Assembly (NCBI GenBank): GCA_964637365.1 | Contig: CAZWWH010000009.1 | Coordinates: 15,899 to 79,898, forward strand | DNA: 64,000 bases | Reading direction: 5' to 3' | Origin: Cryptoclostridium sp964637365 | GTDB lineage: Bacteria > Bacillota > Dehalobacteriia > UBA7702 | Shown: piece by piece, positions 44,259 through 54,221 of the stretch | How positions within the stretch are numbered: the first letter of the stretch is position 1 | Layout: the number at the start of each line of letters is the position of its first letter | Position numbers and translations under genes: made by a program | The notes under the pieces: model-generated | Told to the model about the DNA's origin: nothing | Seen by the model: the letters and a program-made list of their open reading frames with translations, nothing else | Databases searched by the model: none

Positions 44259-44966
44259 TTACTCAGATTCCATAATTTTTCTTACGATGTGGGAAGCGAT
44301 CAAAATTCCTGCTGCCGGCGGTACCAAGGCGGAACTGGCAGGTACAGGGCGTCCCTGATCCATCAAAGGACTTTTGCTAGGATGTTCATCGGAATAAACT
44401 ACCTCTACCCCACATTCAATACCGATTTCCCGCAATTTCTTCCGCACGGAGCGACAAAGAGGGCAAACTGAGGTTTTTGAAATATCGGCGATTTTTAGAC
44501 GAGAGGGATCCAACTTATTACCGGTACCCATTGAGGAAATCAAAGGAATCCCTTTGATTTCGCCATAGGAAATCAAGGCAATTTTGGCTGGTACATCATC
44601 AATAGCATCTGCGATATAGTCATAATCCTCCTGGAAAAAGGCGTCGAGATTCTGGGGGTCTACCTTCTCCGCTATCACATTGACATGACATTGGGGGTTG
44701 ATGTCTAAAATCCGTTCTGCCATTACGGCAGCTTTCAGTTCCCCAACTGTAGAAGTTAAAGCATGAATTTGACGGTTAATATTATGGATGGCGATATCAT
44801 CGAAATCCACTAATGTGATGGTGCCGATACCACAGCGAGCCAAGGACTCCGCGATAAAGGAGCCCACGCCGCCCACGCCGAAAATGATGACTTTACTGTT
44901 TTTCAGGCGGGAAAAGCCGGCCTCCCCCACAAGAGAAGAAAATCTCATAAATCGCTGGTCTACCAT
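44259..44966 (-). CDS. tcdA: tRNA threonylcarbamoyladenosine dehydratase
   Basis: TcdA cyclises t6A37 to ct6A in tRNA. The 235-residue ThiF/E1-like protein has the nucleotide loop GVGGVGSF and the conserved DAIDDVPAK, and the CPLCRSVRKKL pair of cysteines near the C-terminus. I chose ATG at 44966, with AAAAGGATGAG upstream; the frame to 45098 would enter the 6S RNA. Adjacency to 6S RNA and aspS is conserved with B. subtilis (yrvM). Confidence 0.9.
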   Translation of the reverse strand: MVDQRFMRFSSLVGEAGFSRLKNSKVIIFGVGGVGSFIAESLARCGIGTITLVDFDDIAIHNINRQIHALTSTVGELKAAVMAERILDINPQCHVNVIAEKVDPQNLDAFFQEDYDYIADAIDDVPAKIALISYGEIKGIPLISSMGTGNKLDPSRLKIADISKTSVCPLCRSVRKKLREIGIECGVEVVYSDEHPSKSPLMDQGRPVPASSALVPPAAGILIASHIVRKIMESE

Positions 44967-45014
44967 GTTCTCATCCTTTTTCCATAGTTCTATTATTATC
45001 AGATATTTGTTTAT

Positions 45015-45200
45015 AAAGCAAACATCCCCACATTTGCCGTGTACCTTGTTTTGCTCCCTGCACATAGGCAGGTGGGTATCCTCCTTCCTGCTTTCCAAGT
45101 CCCCGACGAAGGGGGCATATGGGCCACAAGAAGAGCCGGATTCCCATAGAAGTGGTGTAGGTTCAAAACTCGGTTAACACGAACAACGCAGGGATTGATT
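45015..45200 (-). ncRNA. ssrS: 6S RNA
   Basis: The gap between aspS and tcdA holds 6S RNA in B. subtilis (bsrA). Here a transcript of about 185 bases begins after a strong promoter. Its ends pair: ATCCCTGCGTT (45195-45185) with AATGTGGGGAT (45034-45024) and, beyond a small internal loop, CGTGT with ACACG. The middle has the GTTTTGAACCTAC stretch I associate with Bacillota 6S RNAs. 6S RNA mimics an open promoter and binds sigma-A polymerase. SRP RNA was considered and rejected. Confidence 0.88.
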
Positions 45201-45206
45201 GCTTAG

Positions 45207-45235
45207 AGTATACTACATTATGGCGCGAATTGCAA
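45207..45235 (-). promoter_or_regulatory. Promoter of 6S RNA
   Basis: TTGCAA (45235-45230), 17 bases and TATACT (45212-45207) on the minus strand predict a start near 45200. The rest of 45236-45360 is AT-rich and shows nothing I can name. Confidence 0.75.
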
Positions 45236-45357
45236 GAACAATCAGTCACCAAAATTTAGTATGTCAAAAAAATTCCGGGTAATGCCCTCAAATTTTTTCC
45301 ATAACATAAAATTCATCCTTTATCTGGCAACCTTATCCATTTTGATATTAAAACACC

Positions 45358-45392
45358 AAAAATTTCAGGCACGGTGATGCATACCGTGCCTG
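45358..45392 (-). terminator. Terminator after aspS
   Basis: On the minus strand CAGGCACGGT and ACCGTGCCTG pair, followed by AAATTTTTGG. It lies 25 bases past aspS and upstream of the 6S promoter. Confidence 0.7.
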
Positions 45393-45416
45393 AACAAGAT
45401 CCGTATTTTGGATTTT

Positions 45417-47192
45417 CTAGTTTTCTTCTTCCTCCCTCAAAGCGATCCCTAATTCTCGCAGCTGTTTCGGAGCAACGCCGCAAGGAGATTCGGTGGTGAG
45501 ACAGGTGGCGCTTTGGGTTTTTGGGAAGGCTATGACGTCACGGATGCTTTTACGCTGCGCCATCAGCATAACCATGCGGTCAATGCCGAAAGCAATGCCG
45601 CCATGGGGCGGTGTGCCATATTGCAAAGCCGTGAGGAAGTAACCAAATTTTTCATGAATATCCTCTTCGCTCAATTTCAAAAGCTGGAACACCTTATTCT
45701 GCACCTCGCTGTTGTGGATACGGATGCTCCCGCCACCCAATTCCACGCCGTTCAAAATCATGTCGTATGCCTTGGCTCGAACTTTTTCCGGCTGCTCCAT
45801 GAGGATATCCAGGTCTTCATCCATGGGCATGGTGAAGGGGTGATGTTTAGCCACATAGCGTTCTTCTTCATCATCGTATTCAAACATGGGGAAATCCACT
45901 ACCCAGAGGAATTTATTGACATTGGGATCAATGAGCTCTTCTCTACGGGCAATCTCGCAACGGAGGTTCCCCAAAACATTGCAGGTGGTATCGTACGTAT
46001 CACTGACGAACATGACAACATCCCCCACTTCAGCTTCCATTCGAGCTAAAATCGCATCAATTTGTTCCGGAGTGAAGAACTTAGCAATGGGAGATTTGAC
46101 CTTTTCCTCACCGCCCAAGACCACCATCCAGGCAAGTCCTTTGGCACCGAAAATGCCGGCGTATTTCGTAAGGTCGTCCAATTCTCGGCGGGAGAAATAC
46201 TCGCCGCCTTTGACGGTGATGCCCTTAACCACACCGCCTTTAGCTACATTGGCGGCAAAAACTTTAAAATTGGACTCCTTGGCAATGTCGCTGATATCCT
46301 TCAATTCCATACCGAAACGAAGGTCAGGTTTATCGGAACCGAAGCGGTCCATAGCTTCGGCATAGCTCAAACGCATAAAGGGCGTTTCGATTTTGATGCC
46401 CAACAACTCATCATAAATTTCCGCCATCATATTTTCCATGAGTTCCATGATGACTTCGCGGTCAATAAAGGACATTTCGATATCAAGCTGGGTAAATTCA
46501 GGCTGGCGGTCGGCACGCAGATCTTCGTCACGGAAGCAGCGTGCAATTTGAAAATACTTGTCCATGCCAGAAATCATCAGCATCTGTTTATAGAGCTGGG
46601 GAGACTGGGGAAGACCGTAGAACTCGCTGGGATGCATACGGGAGGGCACAAGGTAATCTCTGGCGCCTTCAGGAGTGCTTTTACCCAAGATAGGAGTTTC
46701 AATTTCCCAAAATCCATGTTGGTCCAGATAATTGCGGACCTTCATGGTGAGCTGATGGCGGAGGCGGAAATTCTTCTGCAACTCAGGACGGCGCAAATCC
46801 AGATAGCGATATTTCAGGCGAACATTTTCATCGCAGTCAACATCATCTTCAATGAGGAAGGGCGGCGTTTTAGCGCCGCTTAAAATATCCATTTCGTTGA
46901 TATAAATCTCAATTTCCCCAGTGGTCATATTAGGATTTTCCTGACCTTCGGGACGTTTGGAAACCTTCCCGGTTGCGTTAATGACATATTCGGGACGGGC
47001 CTTTTCTGCCAAAGGGAAAGAATCTCCGGAGATGGCTGGGTCAAATACGATTTGTACAAAACCAGTACGGTCTCTGAGATCAATAAAAATCAGACCGCCA
47101 TGGTCACGGCGACGTTGAATCCAGCCGCAGATGGAGACGACTTCACCATCGTTTTTCAGGCTCAATTCGCCGCAGTAATGGGTTCTTTTCAT
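45417..47192 (-). CDS. aspS: Aspartyl-tRNA synthetase
   Basis: This 591-residue bacterial-type class II synthetase has an N-terminal OB-fold (RRRDHGGLIFIDLRDR), motif 2 FRDEDLRADRQPEFTQLD, the GAD insertion domain (about 280-410) and motif 3 GIAFGIDRMVMLMA. It charges tRNA-Asp. The stop codon is TAG; pyrrolysine readthrough would add about 23 residues. The order hisS-aspS is standard. Confidence 0.96.
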   Translation of the reverse strand: MKRTHYCGELSLKNDGEVVSICGWIQRRRDHGGLIFIDLRDRTGFVQIVFDPAISGDSFPLAEKARPEYVINATGKVSKRPEGQENPNMTTGEIEIYINEMDILSGAKTPPFLIEDDVDCDENVRLKYRYLDLRRPELQKNFRLRHQLTMKVRNYLDQHGFWEIETPILGKSTPEGARDYLVPSRMHPSEFYGLPQSPQLYKQMLMISGMDKYFQIARCFRDEDLRADRQPEFTQLDIEMSFIDREVIMELMENMMAEIYDELLGIKIETPFMRLSYAEAMDRFGSDKPDLRFGMELKDISDIAKESNFKVFAANVAKGGVVKGITVKGGEYFSRRELDDLTKYAGIFGAKGLAWMVVLGGEEKVKSPIAKFFTPEQIDAILARMEAEVGDVVMFVSDTYDTTCNVLGNLRCEIARREELIDPNVNKFLWVVDFPMFEYDDEEERYVAKHHPFTMPMDEDLDILMEQPEKVRAKAYDMILNGVELGGGSIRIHNSEVQNKVFQLLKLSEEDIHEKFGYFLTALQYGTPPHGGIAFGIDRMVMLMAQRKSIRDVIAFPKTQSATCLTTESPCGVAPKQLRELGIALREEEEN

Positions 47193-48454
47193 TATTTTAT
47201 CCTCCTAATCAGTTCTTCTTTCATATCATTAATACTCAAATTAACTTGACTTTTATCAGCCATATCGCGAAGAATCATTTCGTTATTTTGCAATTCCTCT
47301 TCTCCGGCAATCACAGTAAAGCGGGCGTTTACTCGGTCGGCAGCTTTCATTTGCGCCTTCAGGCTACGGCTCAAAAAGTCGATTTCCCCTTTAACGCCTT
47401 CTTTACGAAGTGCTGTCAACAATGGGAACATTTTTTCCTTGGCTGCATCACCCAAAGCCACAAAGTATACATCATAACGGGAGGGCTCCGGCAGGGCAAT
47501 ACTTTGGGCTTCCATGGCAGAGAATACCCGTTCCATGCCCAAGGCAAAACCAACACCATAGGTTTCAGGGCCCCCTAAATCCTTGATGAGACCATCATAA
47601 CGACCACCGCCGCAAATGGCGCTTTGGGCTCCGATATCGGTCAAAAGAACCTCAAAGGCCGTTTTGGTATAATAATCGAGCCCACGTACCAAATGAGGGT
47701 CGACATGGAAGGGAATACCAGCATCGGTAAGATATGTCTTGACCTTTTCAAAATGGTCGTGGCATTCGTCACAAAGACAATCGAGAATGGTAGGCGCATC
47801 GGCAATCAGTTCCTTGCAATGGTCGTTTTTGCAGTCGAAGATGCGGAGTGGGTTTTTCTCAAAACGGCTCTGGCAGTCGTCGCACAATTCTCCCAGTACG
47901 GGCCGTAAGGCATCCTGAAGCTTTTCTTTATGATCCTTGCGGCATTTGGGGCAGCCAACGCTGTTCAGACGTACCTCCAAGCCAGTGAGTCCTAATTTTT
48001 CATAAAAACTCATAGCGAAGGAAATAATCTCAGCGTCCAATGCAGGATCCTGTGAGCCAAAGGCCTCTAGGCCAAATTGATGAAATTGACGGAAACGGCC
48101 TTTTTGGGGTCGTTCGTAACGGAACATAGGGCCCGTGTACCACAGTTTTACCGGTTGAGGACCGCCGTGGAGTTTATGCTCAATAAAGGCGCGGGCCGCT
48201 GATGCAGTGCCCTCGGGACGCAAAGTGATGCTGCGTCCACCTTTATCCTCGAAAGTATACATTTCTTTATTAACGATGTCAGTGGTTTCGCCAACGCCGC
48301 GCAAAAAAAGCTCCGTTGATTCAAAAATCGGAGTTCGCAATTCCTCAAAGCTATAGCATTGAGCCAGTTCCCGCAAGACGGATTCTACATATTGCCATTT
48401 GGCAGTGTCCTCGGGCAAAAAGTCATTGGTACCTTTGGGTCTTGTTGTTGTCAT
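47192..48454 (-). CDS. hisS: Histidyl-tRNA synthetase
   Basis: The 420-residue class II enzyme has the HisA motif GLDYYTKTAFEV, motif 2 MFRYERPQKGRFRQFHQFG and the cysteine-rich insertion CPKCRKD to CDECHDHF near 180-235. It overlaps aspS by one base and follows the MBL gene after four bases. Confidence 0.96.
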   Translation of the reverse strand: MTTTRPKGTNDFLPEDTAKWQYVESVLRELAQCYSFEELRTPIFESTELFLRGVGETTDIVNKEMYTFEDKGGRSITLRPEGTASAARAFIEHKLHGGPQPVKLWYTGPMFRYERPQKGRFRQFHQFGLEAFGSQDPALDAEIISFAMSFYEKLGLTGLEVRLNSVGCPKCRKDHKEKLQDALRPVLGELCDDCQSRFEKNPLRIFDCKNDHCKELIADAPTILDCLCDECHDHFEKVKTYLTDAGIPFHVDPHLVRGLDYYTKTAFEVLLTDIGAQSAICGGGRYDGLIKDLGGPETYGVGFALGMERVFSAMEAQSIALPEPSRYDVYFVALGDAAKEKMFPLLTALRKEGVKGEIDFLSRSLKAQMKAADRVNARFTVIAGEEELQNNEMILRDMADKSQVNLSINDMKEELIRRIK

Positions 48455-48458
48455 TTTT

Positions 48459-49079
48459 TTACCTCACAAAGGGATTGCCGTTGATTTCATCCTGAATCTT
48501 AGTCACCATGCCGTGACCAGGACAGGCCAAGGTATCACCGGGCAGAACAAATAATTTATTTTTTATGCTGTCAATCAAGGTTTGATAGTCGCCGCCGGGC
48601 AGATCCGTCCGGCCAATGGAGCGATAAAATAAGGTATCACCACAGAAAACAACACCGTGACCGTAAAGACAAATGCCGCCGGGAGTATGACCGGGAGTAT
48701 GAATCACCTCCAGCTTGCAGCTGCCAAAGGAAACATTGTCACCTTCATGAAGAATCACATCAGCAGCCTTAGCCTGGGATTGGGTTCCCAACATACTACT
48801 GATATTTTTGGTGGGATCAGTTAAATATTCTGCATCATTTTCGTGGATATAAACGGGAGCGCCGGTAGCTTCGGCCACCGCGACGTTAGCGCCAATGTGA
48901 TCCCAATGGCCATGGGTATCGACGATGGCTACGACCTTCATCCCCAGTTCATCAACTTTTTTCAAAACCAAATCGCTACTGCCACCTGGATCGATGACAA
49001 TCCCTTCCTTGGTATTTTCATCAAAGGCAAAGTAGCAGTTCGTACCAAGGGGCATGACTTCAATTTTATGAACTTCCAT
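48459..49079 (-). CDS. MBL-fold hydrolase (glyoxalase II-like)
   Basis: The 206-residue protein has the dimetal motif THGHWDHIG, HTPGHTPGGICLYG and FCGDTLFYRSIGRTDLPGG with a C-terminal CPGHG histidine. It is the YqgX-type hydrolase found next to dtd and hisS. The natural thioester substrate is not known. Confidence 0.9.
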   Translation of the reverse strand: MEVHKIEVMPLGTNCYFAFDENTKEGIVIDPGGSSDLVLKKVDELGMKVVAIVDTHGHWDHIGANVAVAEATGAPVYIHENDAEYLTDPTKNISSMLGTQSQAKAADVILHEGDNVSFGSCKLEVIHTPGHTPGGICLYGHGVVFCGDTLFYRSIGRTDLPGGDYQTLIDSIKNKLFVLPGDTLACPGHGMVTKIQDEINGNPFVR

Positions 49080-49177
49080 TTCGCACCTCTACTTTAAGGA
49101 TTTTTAAATTTATGCCCAATCGGGCACCTACCAGGCATTACTAATATAAAAGCCCATCCAGGCTTTTGTTTAATATT

Positions 49178-49621
49178 TCATTTTCTGCTATCCAGAATAA
49201 AAGTTACAGGCCCCCAATTGACCGATTCTACCAACATATCTGTCTGAAATACCCCGGTTTCCACGATGAGGTCCTTTTTACGCCAAAAATTCACCAATTT
49301 TTCATACAAGGCATTGGCCTCCTCTGGGGGAGCAGCATCGCTGAATCCCGGGCGACGGCCCTTACGACAGTCTCCCATTAAAGTAAATTGTGAAACCGCT
49401 AAAATAGAACCGTTTACGTCCAAAAGGGAACGGTTCATTTTATCATCATCGTCGGGAAAAATTCTAAGATTAGGAATTTTATCGCCGATATATTTGATAT
49501 CCTGTTCAGTATCGTCGTTGCTCACTCCAATATAGAGCAAAAGCCCCATGCCGATGCGACCGGCAGGTTTTCCTTCAGAGGTCACGGCGGCGGATTTGAC
49601 TCTTTGAATTACAACTCTCAT
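49178..49621 (-). CDS. dtd: D-aminoacyl-tRNA deacylase
   Basis: Dtd frees tRNA from D-amino acids and glycine misloads. The 147-residue protein has the SQFTLMGDCRKGRRPGF active-site stretch and the GPVTFILDS motif, with the cross-subunit Gly-Pro. It lies 18 bases from relA, the usual neighbour. A short weak hairpin follows at 49148-49167. Confidence 0.95.
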   Translation of the reverse strand: MRVVIQRVKSAAVTSEGKPAGRIGMGLLLYIGVSNDDTEQDIKYIGDKIPNLRIFPDDDDKMNRSLLDVNGSILAVSQFTLMGDCRKGRRPGFSDAAPPEEANALYEKLVNFWRKKDLIVETGVFQTDMLVESVNWGPVTFILDSRK

Positions 49622-49639
49622 AAAACACCGTTTTCTATT

Positions 49640-51805
49640 TTATTTATGCTTACCATGTATCACCCGATGTACCTCGTTGACACCTTTGATTTTACGAAGC
49701 TTATTGATGATATAGTCTAAATGCTGGTTACTTTTAACCTCAATTTTCATATCAATTAAAGCGGCACCTGATTTCATAGAGCGACTGAACACCGAGTTGA
49801 TAGCGCTTCGAGTTTCAGAAACCGCCAGCATAATATCAGTAGTCAGGCGATCTCTATCAAAAGCCTCTACCTCGATTTCCGCCTGAAATTTCCCGTCAGT
49901 TTCACCAATCCATTCCACGGCGATGAAACGGTTGGCATCCACATTCGAAGAAATGCTGGAACAGTCTTTACGGTGGACAGTGATGCCTTTACCACGGGTA
50001 ATATAACCGATGATATCGTCACCGGGCAAAGGATTACAGCAGTGGCCAAAGCGAATCATTACATTGTCCACCCCCTGAATAGCCACGCCGACCTTGTTGC
50101 CCTTATGCTCCTGGAAAGGTTTCGTTTCAGGCTGGGTCTGAGGCTCCTCAAAACGGATGTCCTCTTTGATGCCACTAATGACAGCATTGATATGTAAATG
50201 GTTTTCCCCTAAGGCCACATAAAAATTCTCCAAATTGGCAAAATTATGGCGTTCTACCAATCTGGCCAGCTTTTCACCCTTTAAATAATCCAGCATTTTG
50301 TCGCCATAGCGTTTAATTTCATTTTCCAGGACTTCCTTACCGCGGGCCACCAATTCATCCCGCTGTTCTTTCCGGAACCAGCCACGGATGCGGTTTTTTG
50401 CCTGGGGGGTTTTGACGAATTGAAGCCAGTCACGACTGGGCTTTCCCGCCTTTGAGGTGATGATCTCCACAATATCACCGTTTTCTAGCTTAGTATCATA
50501 GGTTACGATGCGACCGTTGATTTTTGCGCCGATGGCATGGTGTCCAACCTCCGTATGGACGCGATAGGCAAAGTCCAGAGGCACTGAGCCAGCAGGCAAT
50601 TCAAAGACGTCCCCTTTCGGGGTAAAAACATAAACCGATTCGTCAAAAAGTTCATTTTTTACCGACTCCATAAATTCGTCGGCATCCCGTACTTCCTTTT
50701 GCCAATCCAGCATCTGACGGAGCCAATTAAGTTTTTCAGCAGTCTTAGCAGGAGCCGAGACCCCCTCTTTATATTGCCAATGGGCGGCAATACCGTGCTC
50801 TGCCACCTGATGCATTTCCTCAGTGCGAATTTGGATTTCCAACGGCTTTCCATCGAGACTGATAACAGTAGTATGAATAGACTGATACATATTCTGTTTG
50901 GGCAGAGCAATATAGTCTTTAAAACGACCGGGCATCGGCGTCCAAAGGCTGTGAATCAGCCCCAAAACGCCATAGCAGTCGGCAATATCCTTAACAATAA
51001 TACGGACCGCTAAAAGGTCATAAATTTCCGAAAGATCTTTATTTTGGCGCACCATTTTGTTGTAAATACTGTACAAATTTTTAGGACGGCCATAAATCTC
51101 GCCTTTGATGCTGGCTTCATTTAACTTGTCTCGAATCACTTCAATAGCCCGTTCAATATAAGCTTGGCGGGCTGCCCGAGTACTGGCAATTTCATCCACC
51201 AAACGGAAATATTTGGCAGGCTCCAAAGTGCGGAGGCAAAGGTCCTCCAGCTCCCATTTAAACTGAAAAATCCCCAAGCGGTTGGCCAATGGCGTATAAA
51301 TGTCCAACGTTTCCTGGGCAATTTCCCGCCGTTTCGCTTCGGAAGAATGGTATTTTAGGGTTCTCATATTATGGAGTCGGTCCGCCAGCTTGATAATGAT
51401 GACACGGATGTCCATGGCCATGGCCAAAAACATCTTCCGAAGATTCTCCATTTTCTGCTCACTTTTGGTGCGGCCCTCCAATTTACCCAGCTTGGTCACG
51501 CCTTCAATTAATACGGCCACTTCTTTGCCAAAAAGTTGAGTGATATCTTCAATGGTATACTCCGTATCCTCCACCACATCGTGAAGAAGTCCGGCAATAA
51601 TGGTTTTATCGTCAGCCTCTACTGTAGTAAGAATTAGCGCCACAGAATAAGGATGAATAATATATTTTTCACCTGAGTGGCGGAATTGATTGGCATGGGC
51701 TTTGCTGGCGAAGGCATAGGCTTGCTCAATCAAAGCGATATCAGATGTTTGATTGTATTGCGCAATTTTATCCAATAATTCTTGAATTTCGCTCAATGCC
51801 CTCAC
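49640..51805 (-). CDS. relA: Bifunctional (p)ppGpp synthetase/hydrolase RelA/SpoT
   Basis: The 721-residue protein has the HD hydrolase domain (HDVVEDTEYTIEDI), the synthetase domain (KDYIALPKQNMYQSIHTTV, where the catalytic glycine and glutamate lie nearby), a TGS domain (VFTPKGDVFELPAGSVPLDFAY) and a C-terminal ACT domain. It makes and removes the alarmone in the stringent response. The frame opens with a GTG. Confidence 0.95.
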   Translation of the reverse strand: MRALSEIQELLDKIAQYNQTSDIALIEQAYAFASKAHANQFRHSGEKYIIHPYSVALILTTVEADDKTIIAGLLHDVVEDTEYTIEDITQLFGKEVAVLIEGVTKLGKLEGRTKSEQKMENLRKMFLAMAMDIRVIIIKLADRLHNMRTLKYHSSEAKRREIAQETLDIYTPLANRLGIFQFKWELEDLCLRTLEPAKYFRLVDEIASTRAARQAYIERAIEVIRDKLNEASIKGEIYGRPKNLYSIYNKMVRQNKDLSEIYDLLAVRIIVKDIADCYGVLGLIHSLWTPMPGRFKDYIALPKQNMYQSIHTTVISLDGKPLEIQIRTEEMHQVAEHGIAAHWQYKEGVSAPAKTAEKLNWLRQMLDWQKEVRDADEFMESVKNELFDESVYVFTPKGDVFELPAGSVPLDFAYRVHTEVGHHAIGAKINGRIVTYDTKLENGDIVEIITSKAGKPSRDWLQFVKTPQAKNRIRGWFRKEQRDELVARGKEVLENEIKRYGDKMLDYLKGEKLARLVERHNFANLENFYVALGENHLHINAVISGIKEDIRFEEPQTQPETKPFQEHKGNKVGVAIQGVDNVMIRFGHCCNPLPGDDIIGYITRGKGITVHRKDCSSISSNVDANRFIAVEWIGETDGKFQAEIEVEAFDRDRLTTDIMLAVSETRSAINSVFSRSMKSGAALIDMKIEVKSNQHLDYIINKLRKIKGVNEVHRVIHGKHK

Positions 51806-51916
51806 TCCCCTATTACATTAATAATCAATTATACCATATTTTTTTTTATTTGAGAATAGAATTCACCACGATTTCCTGCAATATTTTACCAAAGTATCAC
51901 AAAAATTGGAACACAA

Positions 51917-51950
51917 AAACACAGCAGAACCTAGATTCTGCTGTGTTTTT
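51917..51950 (-). terminator. Terminator after secF
   Basis: AACACAGCAGAA and TTCTGCTGTGTT pair around a five-base loop. T runs stand on both sides, so it also could act on plus-strand transcripts. It follows secF on the minus strand. Confidence 0.75.
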
Positions 51951-51966
51951 TACGTCACAGATGCTC

Positions 51967-52848
51967 TTATTTTTTCTTATTACCAAAATGTACGCAAAGA
52001 TCACGGTATACAGATCCCGACAGGAATACGCTTGAGTAACCGCCAGCAGCAATGCCGACAATAAGCGCCAGGACAAAAACCCGAGTAGTTTCGCCGCCAA
52101 AGAAGAATAAAGCGAATAAGGTTAATAAGGTAGTAATAACAGTATTAACGGAACGGGCCAAGGTCTGATTGACACTGTCATTGACCAGATCATCAATGCG
52201 ATCGGCATGATAAGTGGGTTTATTCTCACGAACACGGTCAAAAATAACAATGGTAGCATTGATGGAATAACCGATGACCGTAAGAATCGCCGCAATAAAG
52301 GAGCTAGAGATTTCCAGCTGGAAGATGGAGAAAACTGACAACAGAATTAAGGCGTCATGCACTAAGGTGATGATGGAGGCAATCCCAAAACGAAGTTGGA
52401 AACGAATGGTGATATAAACCAACATCAAAGCACAAGCGATCAGCAAGGCTAGGAAAGCATTTAATGTCAGTTCCTTCCCAATGGTGGGGCCGACCATTTC
52501 ATTACGGTCAATGGTGTACGCGCCGTGGGAAGATTCGATAGCTGCCAACAGCTCATTGACTTCGTCGTCAGTAGTCAAATCCGTACGGATATTAAAGGTG
52601 TTACTGCCTTCAGATTCCTGAATCAATGGAGTATGCTCCACTAAATCCGATACCGTGGAGCGAAGCTCTCCAACAGCGACTTCTTTCTCAAAGGTTAGCT
52701 GCAAAATGCTGCCGCCGGTGAAGTCAATCCCGGTATTGAAGCCTTGTACAAAAAAGGAGACAAGACCAGCAATAATAATCACTAAGGAGATACAGTACCA
52801 GATTTTACGTTTCCCAACAATATTGAACCGAACATCTTTTAAACTCAT
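51967..52848 (-). CDS. secF: Protein translocase subunit SecF
   Basis: The 293-residue protein has six membrane segments with a large loop after the first (GFNTGIDFTGGSILQLTF). SecF helps the proton-driven stage of secretion with SecD. I chose the ATG at 52848, eight bases from GGAGG; a GTG at 52857 overlaps that site. It lies 13 bases from secD. Confidence 0.95.
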   Translation of the reverse strand: MSLKDVRFNIVGKRKIWYCISLVIIIAGLVSFFVQGFNTGIDFTGGSILQLTFEKEVAVGELRSTVSDLVEHTPLIQESEGSNTFNIRTDLTTDDEVNELLAAIESSHGAYTIDRNEMVGPTIGKELTLNAFLALLIACALMLVYITIRFQLRFGIASIITLVHDALILLSVFSIFQLEISSSFIAAILTVIGYSINATIVIFDRVRENKPTYHADRIDDLVNDSVNQTLARSVNTVITTLLTLFALFFFGGETTRVFVLALIVGIAAGGYSSVFLSGSVYRDLCVHFGNKKK

Positions 52849-52861
52849 GTCTGCCACCTCC

Positions 52862-54121
52862 TTACGACCGATAAAGACTGCGTTTGCTCAACACCTTGTC
52901 GTCAACGCACATCTTCAAGAGGAAACGGGTAAAGACGATGGCCGTAAACATGCTGGCCAGAACGCCGATGCTCAAAGTAATGGCAAAGCCTTTAATGGAA
53001 CTGACACCGAAGTAAAAGAGCACCACTGTGGCGATGAGGGTTGTTACATTAGCGTCAAGAATGGCCTTAAAAGCGCGCTTAAAGCCAGCTGCGGCAGAGG
53101 CGGACAGAGACTTTCCGTGGCGAAGTTCATCCTTGACACGCTCAAAAATAATAATATTGGCATCCACAGCCATCCCCATAGAGAGGAGGAATGCCGCAAT
53201 CCCCGGCAATGTCAGTGTAGCGTTGATAAGGCTTTGGACCCAGAAAAGGATCAAACCGTACAGTAATAGGGATAAGCAGGTAAGAAAACCGGGAAGACGG
53301 TAGTAAATAATCATAAAGAGAAATACTGCCGCAATACCGTAAAGAATGGCGACATAGCTCTTACTCAGGGAGTCAGACCCAAGCTGAGGACCGACCACAC
53401 GAACCTCAAGAACTTTCACGTCCACAGGTAAAGCACCGCCACGGAGCAAGGAAGCGAGTTCAGCGCATTCATCATAATCTTTCATGCCGTTAATGACCGC
53501 TTTCCCATCGGTAATAGGCTCATTAATGGTGGGCGCGTATTCCACTGGATTTCCATTACTGTCATGCTTTTCGACAATGGGTTTTCCATCCAAACGGATA
53601 GGCAATCCCTGACCAACATATTTTGTAGTTGCATCGGCAAATTTTTTAGAGCCCTCATCGGTAAATTCCAAGGCCACTACATAGCCGCTGTTGTCCTGAG
53701 ATACATAAGCGTCCTTTAAGTCATTACCGTCGAGAAGCACCGTCTCGCCTGTAGGATCCAAAAATTCAAGTTTTGCGGTTTTACCCAGCATATCAAGGGC
53801 CTGCTGGGAATCGTTGACACCGGCAAGCTCAACGATGATGCGGTCATCACCTTCCTGCTGAATTAAGGGTTCCGCAATACCAAATTCATTCACACGATTA
53901 CCCATGATAGTAGAAAGCTTGTCCATATCATCTTGGGTGATTTCGGAGCCCTCTTCGGCCTGGGCTTCCAGAGAAACACTAACACCGCCTTGAAGGTCAA
54001 GACCAAGGTGCATAAGGTTCGGATGTTTACCGACAAAGTAAACAGAGGCGGTAACCGCAATGATAAGCAACAGCGTAATCAAGCACAAGCCCACACGACC
54101 GTTGGATATTTTTTTAGACAT
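52862..54121 (-). CDS. secD: Protein translocase subunit SecD
   Basis: The 419-residue protein has six membrane segments and the periplasmic P1 region with LGLDLQGGVSVSLEAQ, plus the C-terminal AFLLSMGMAVDANIIIFERVKDEL. ATG at 54121 has AAGGAG upstream; the frame to 54175 overlaps no gene but has no site. It is upstream of secF. Confidence 0.95.
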   Translation of the reverse strand: MSKKISNGRVGLCLITLLLIIAVTASVYFVGKHPNLMHLGLDLQGGVSVSLEAQAEEGSEITQDDMDKLSTIMGNRVNEFGIAEPLIQQEGDDRIIVELAGVNDSQQALDMLGKTAKLEFLDPTGETVLLDGNDLKDAYVSQDNSGYVVALEFTDEGSKKFADATTKYVGQGLPIRLDGKPIVEKHDSNGNPVEYAPTINEPITDGKAVINGMKDYDECAELASLLRGGALPVDVKVLEVRVVGPQLGSDSLSKSYVAILYGIAAVFLFMIIYYRLPGFLTCLSLLLYGLILFWVQSLINATLTLPGIAAFLLSMGMAVDANIIIFERVKDELRHGKSLSASAAAGFKRAFKAILDANVTTLIATVVLFYFGVSSIKGFAITLSIGVLASMFTAIVFTRFLLKMCVDDKVLSKRSLYRS

Positions 54122-54178
54122 AGTTTCACTCCTTCTGTGATCGAACAAAAGAGTCATCCATAAAATGGAGGACAAAAG

Positions 54179-54213
54179 AAAAAGACTTCAGGCATAATGC
54201 GTGAAGTCTTTTT
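54179..54213 (-). terminator. Hairpin between yajC and secD
   Basis: AAAAAGACTTCA pairs with TGAAGTCTTTTT, followed by CTTTTG on the minus strand. It would partly end yajC transcripts before secD. Confidence 0.65.
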
Positions 54214-54221
54214 GGTTTTGT

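Noticed and set aside
45015..45200. SRP RNA (ffs) as identity of the aspS-tcdA RNA
   Set aside because: The conserved SRP loop with GGAAGCAGCC is not present in the right form, and the locus and closing stem fit 6S RNA.
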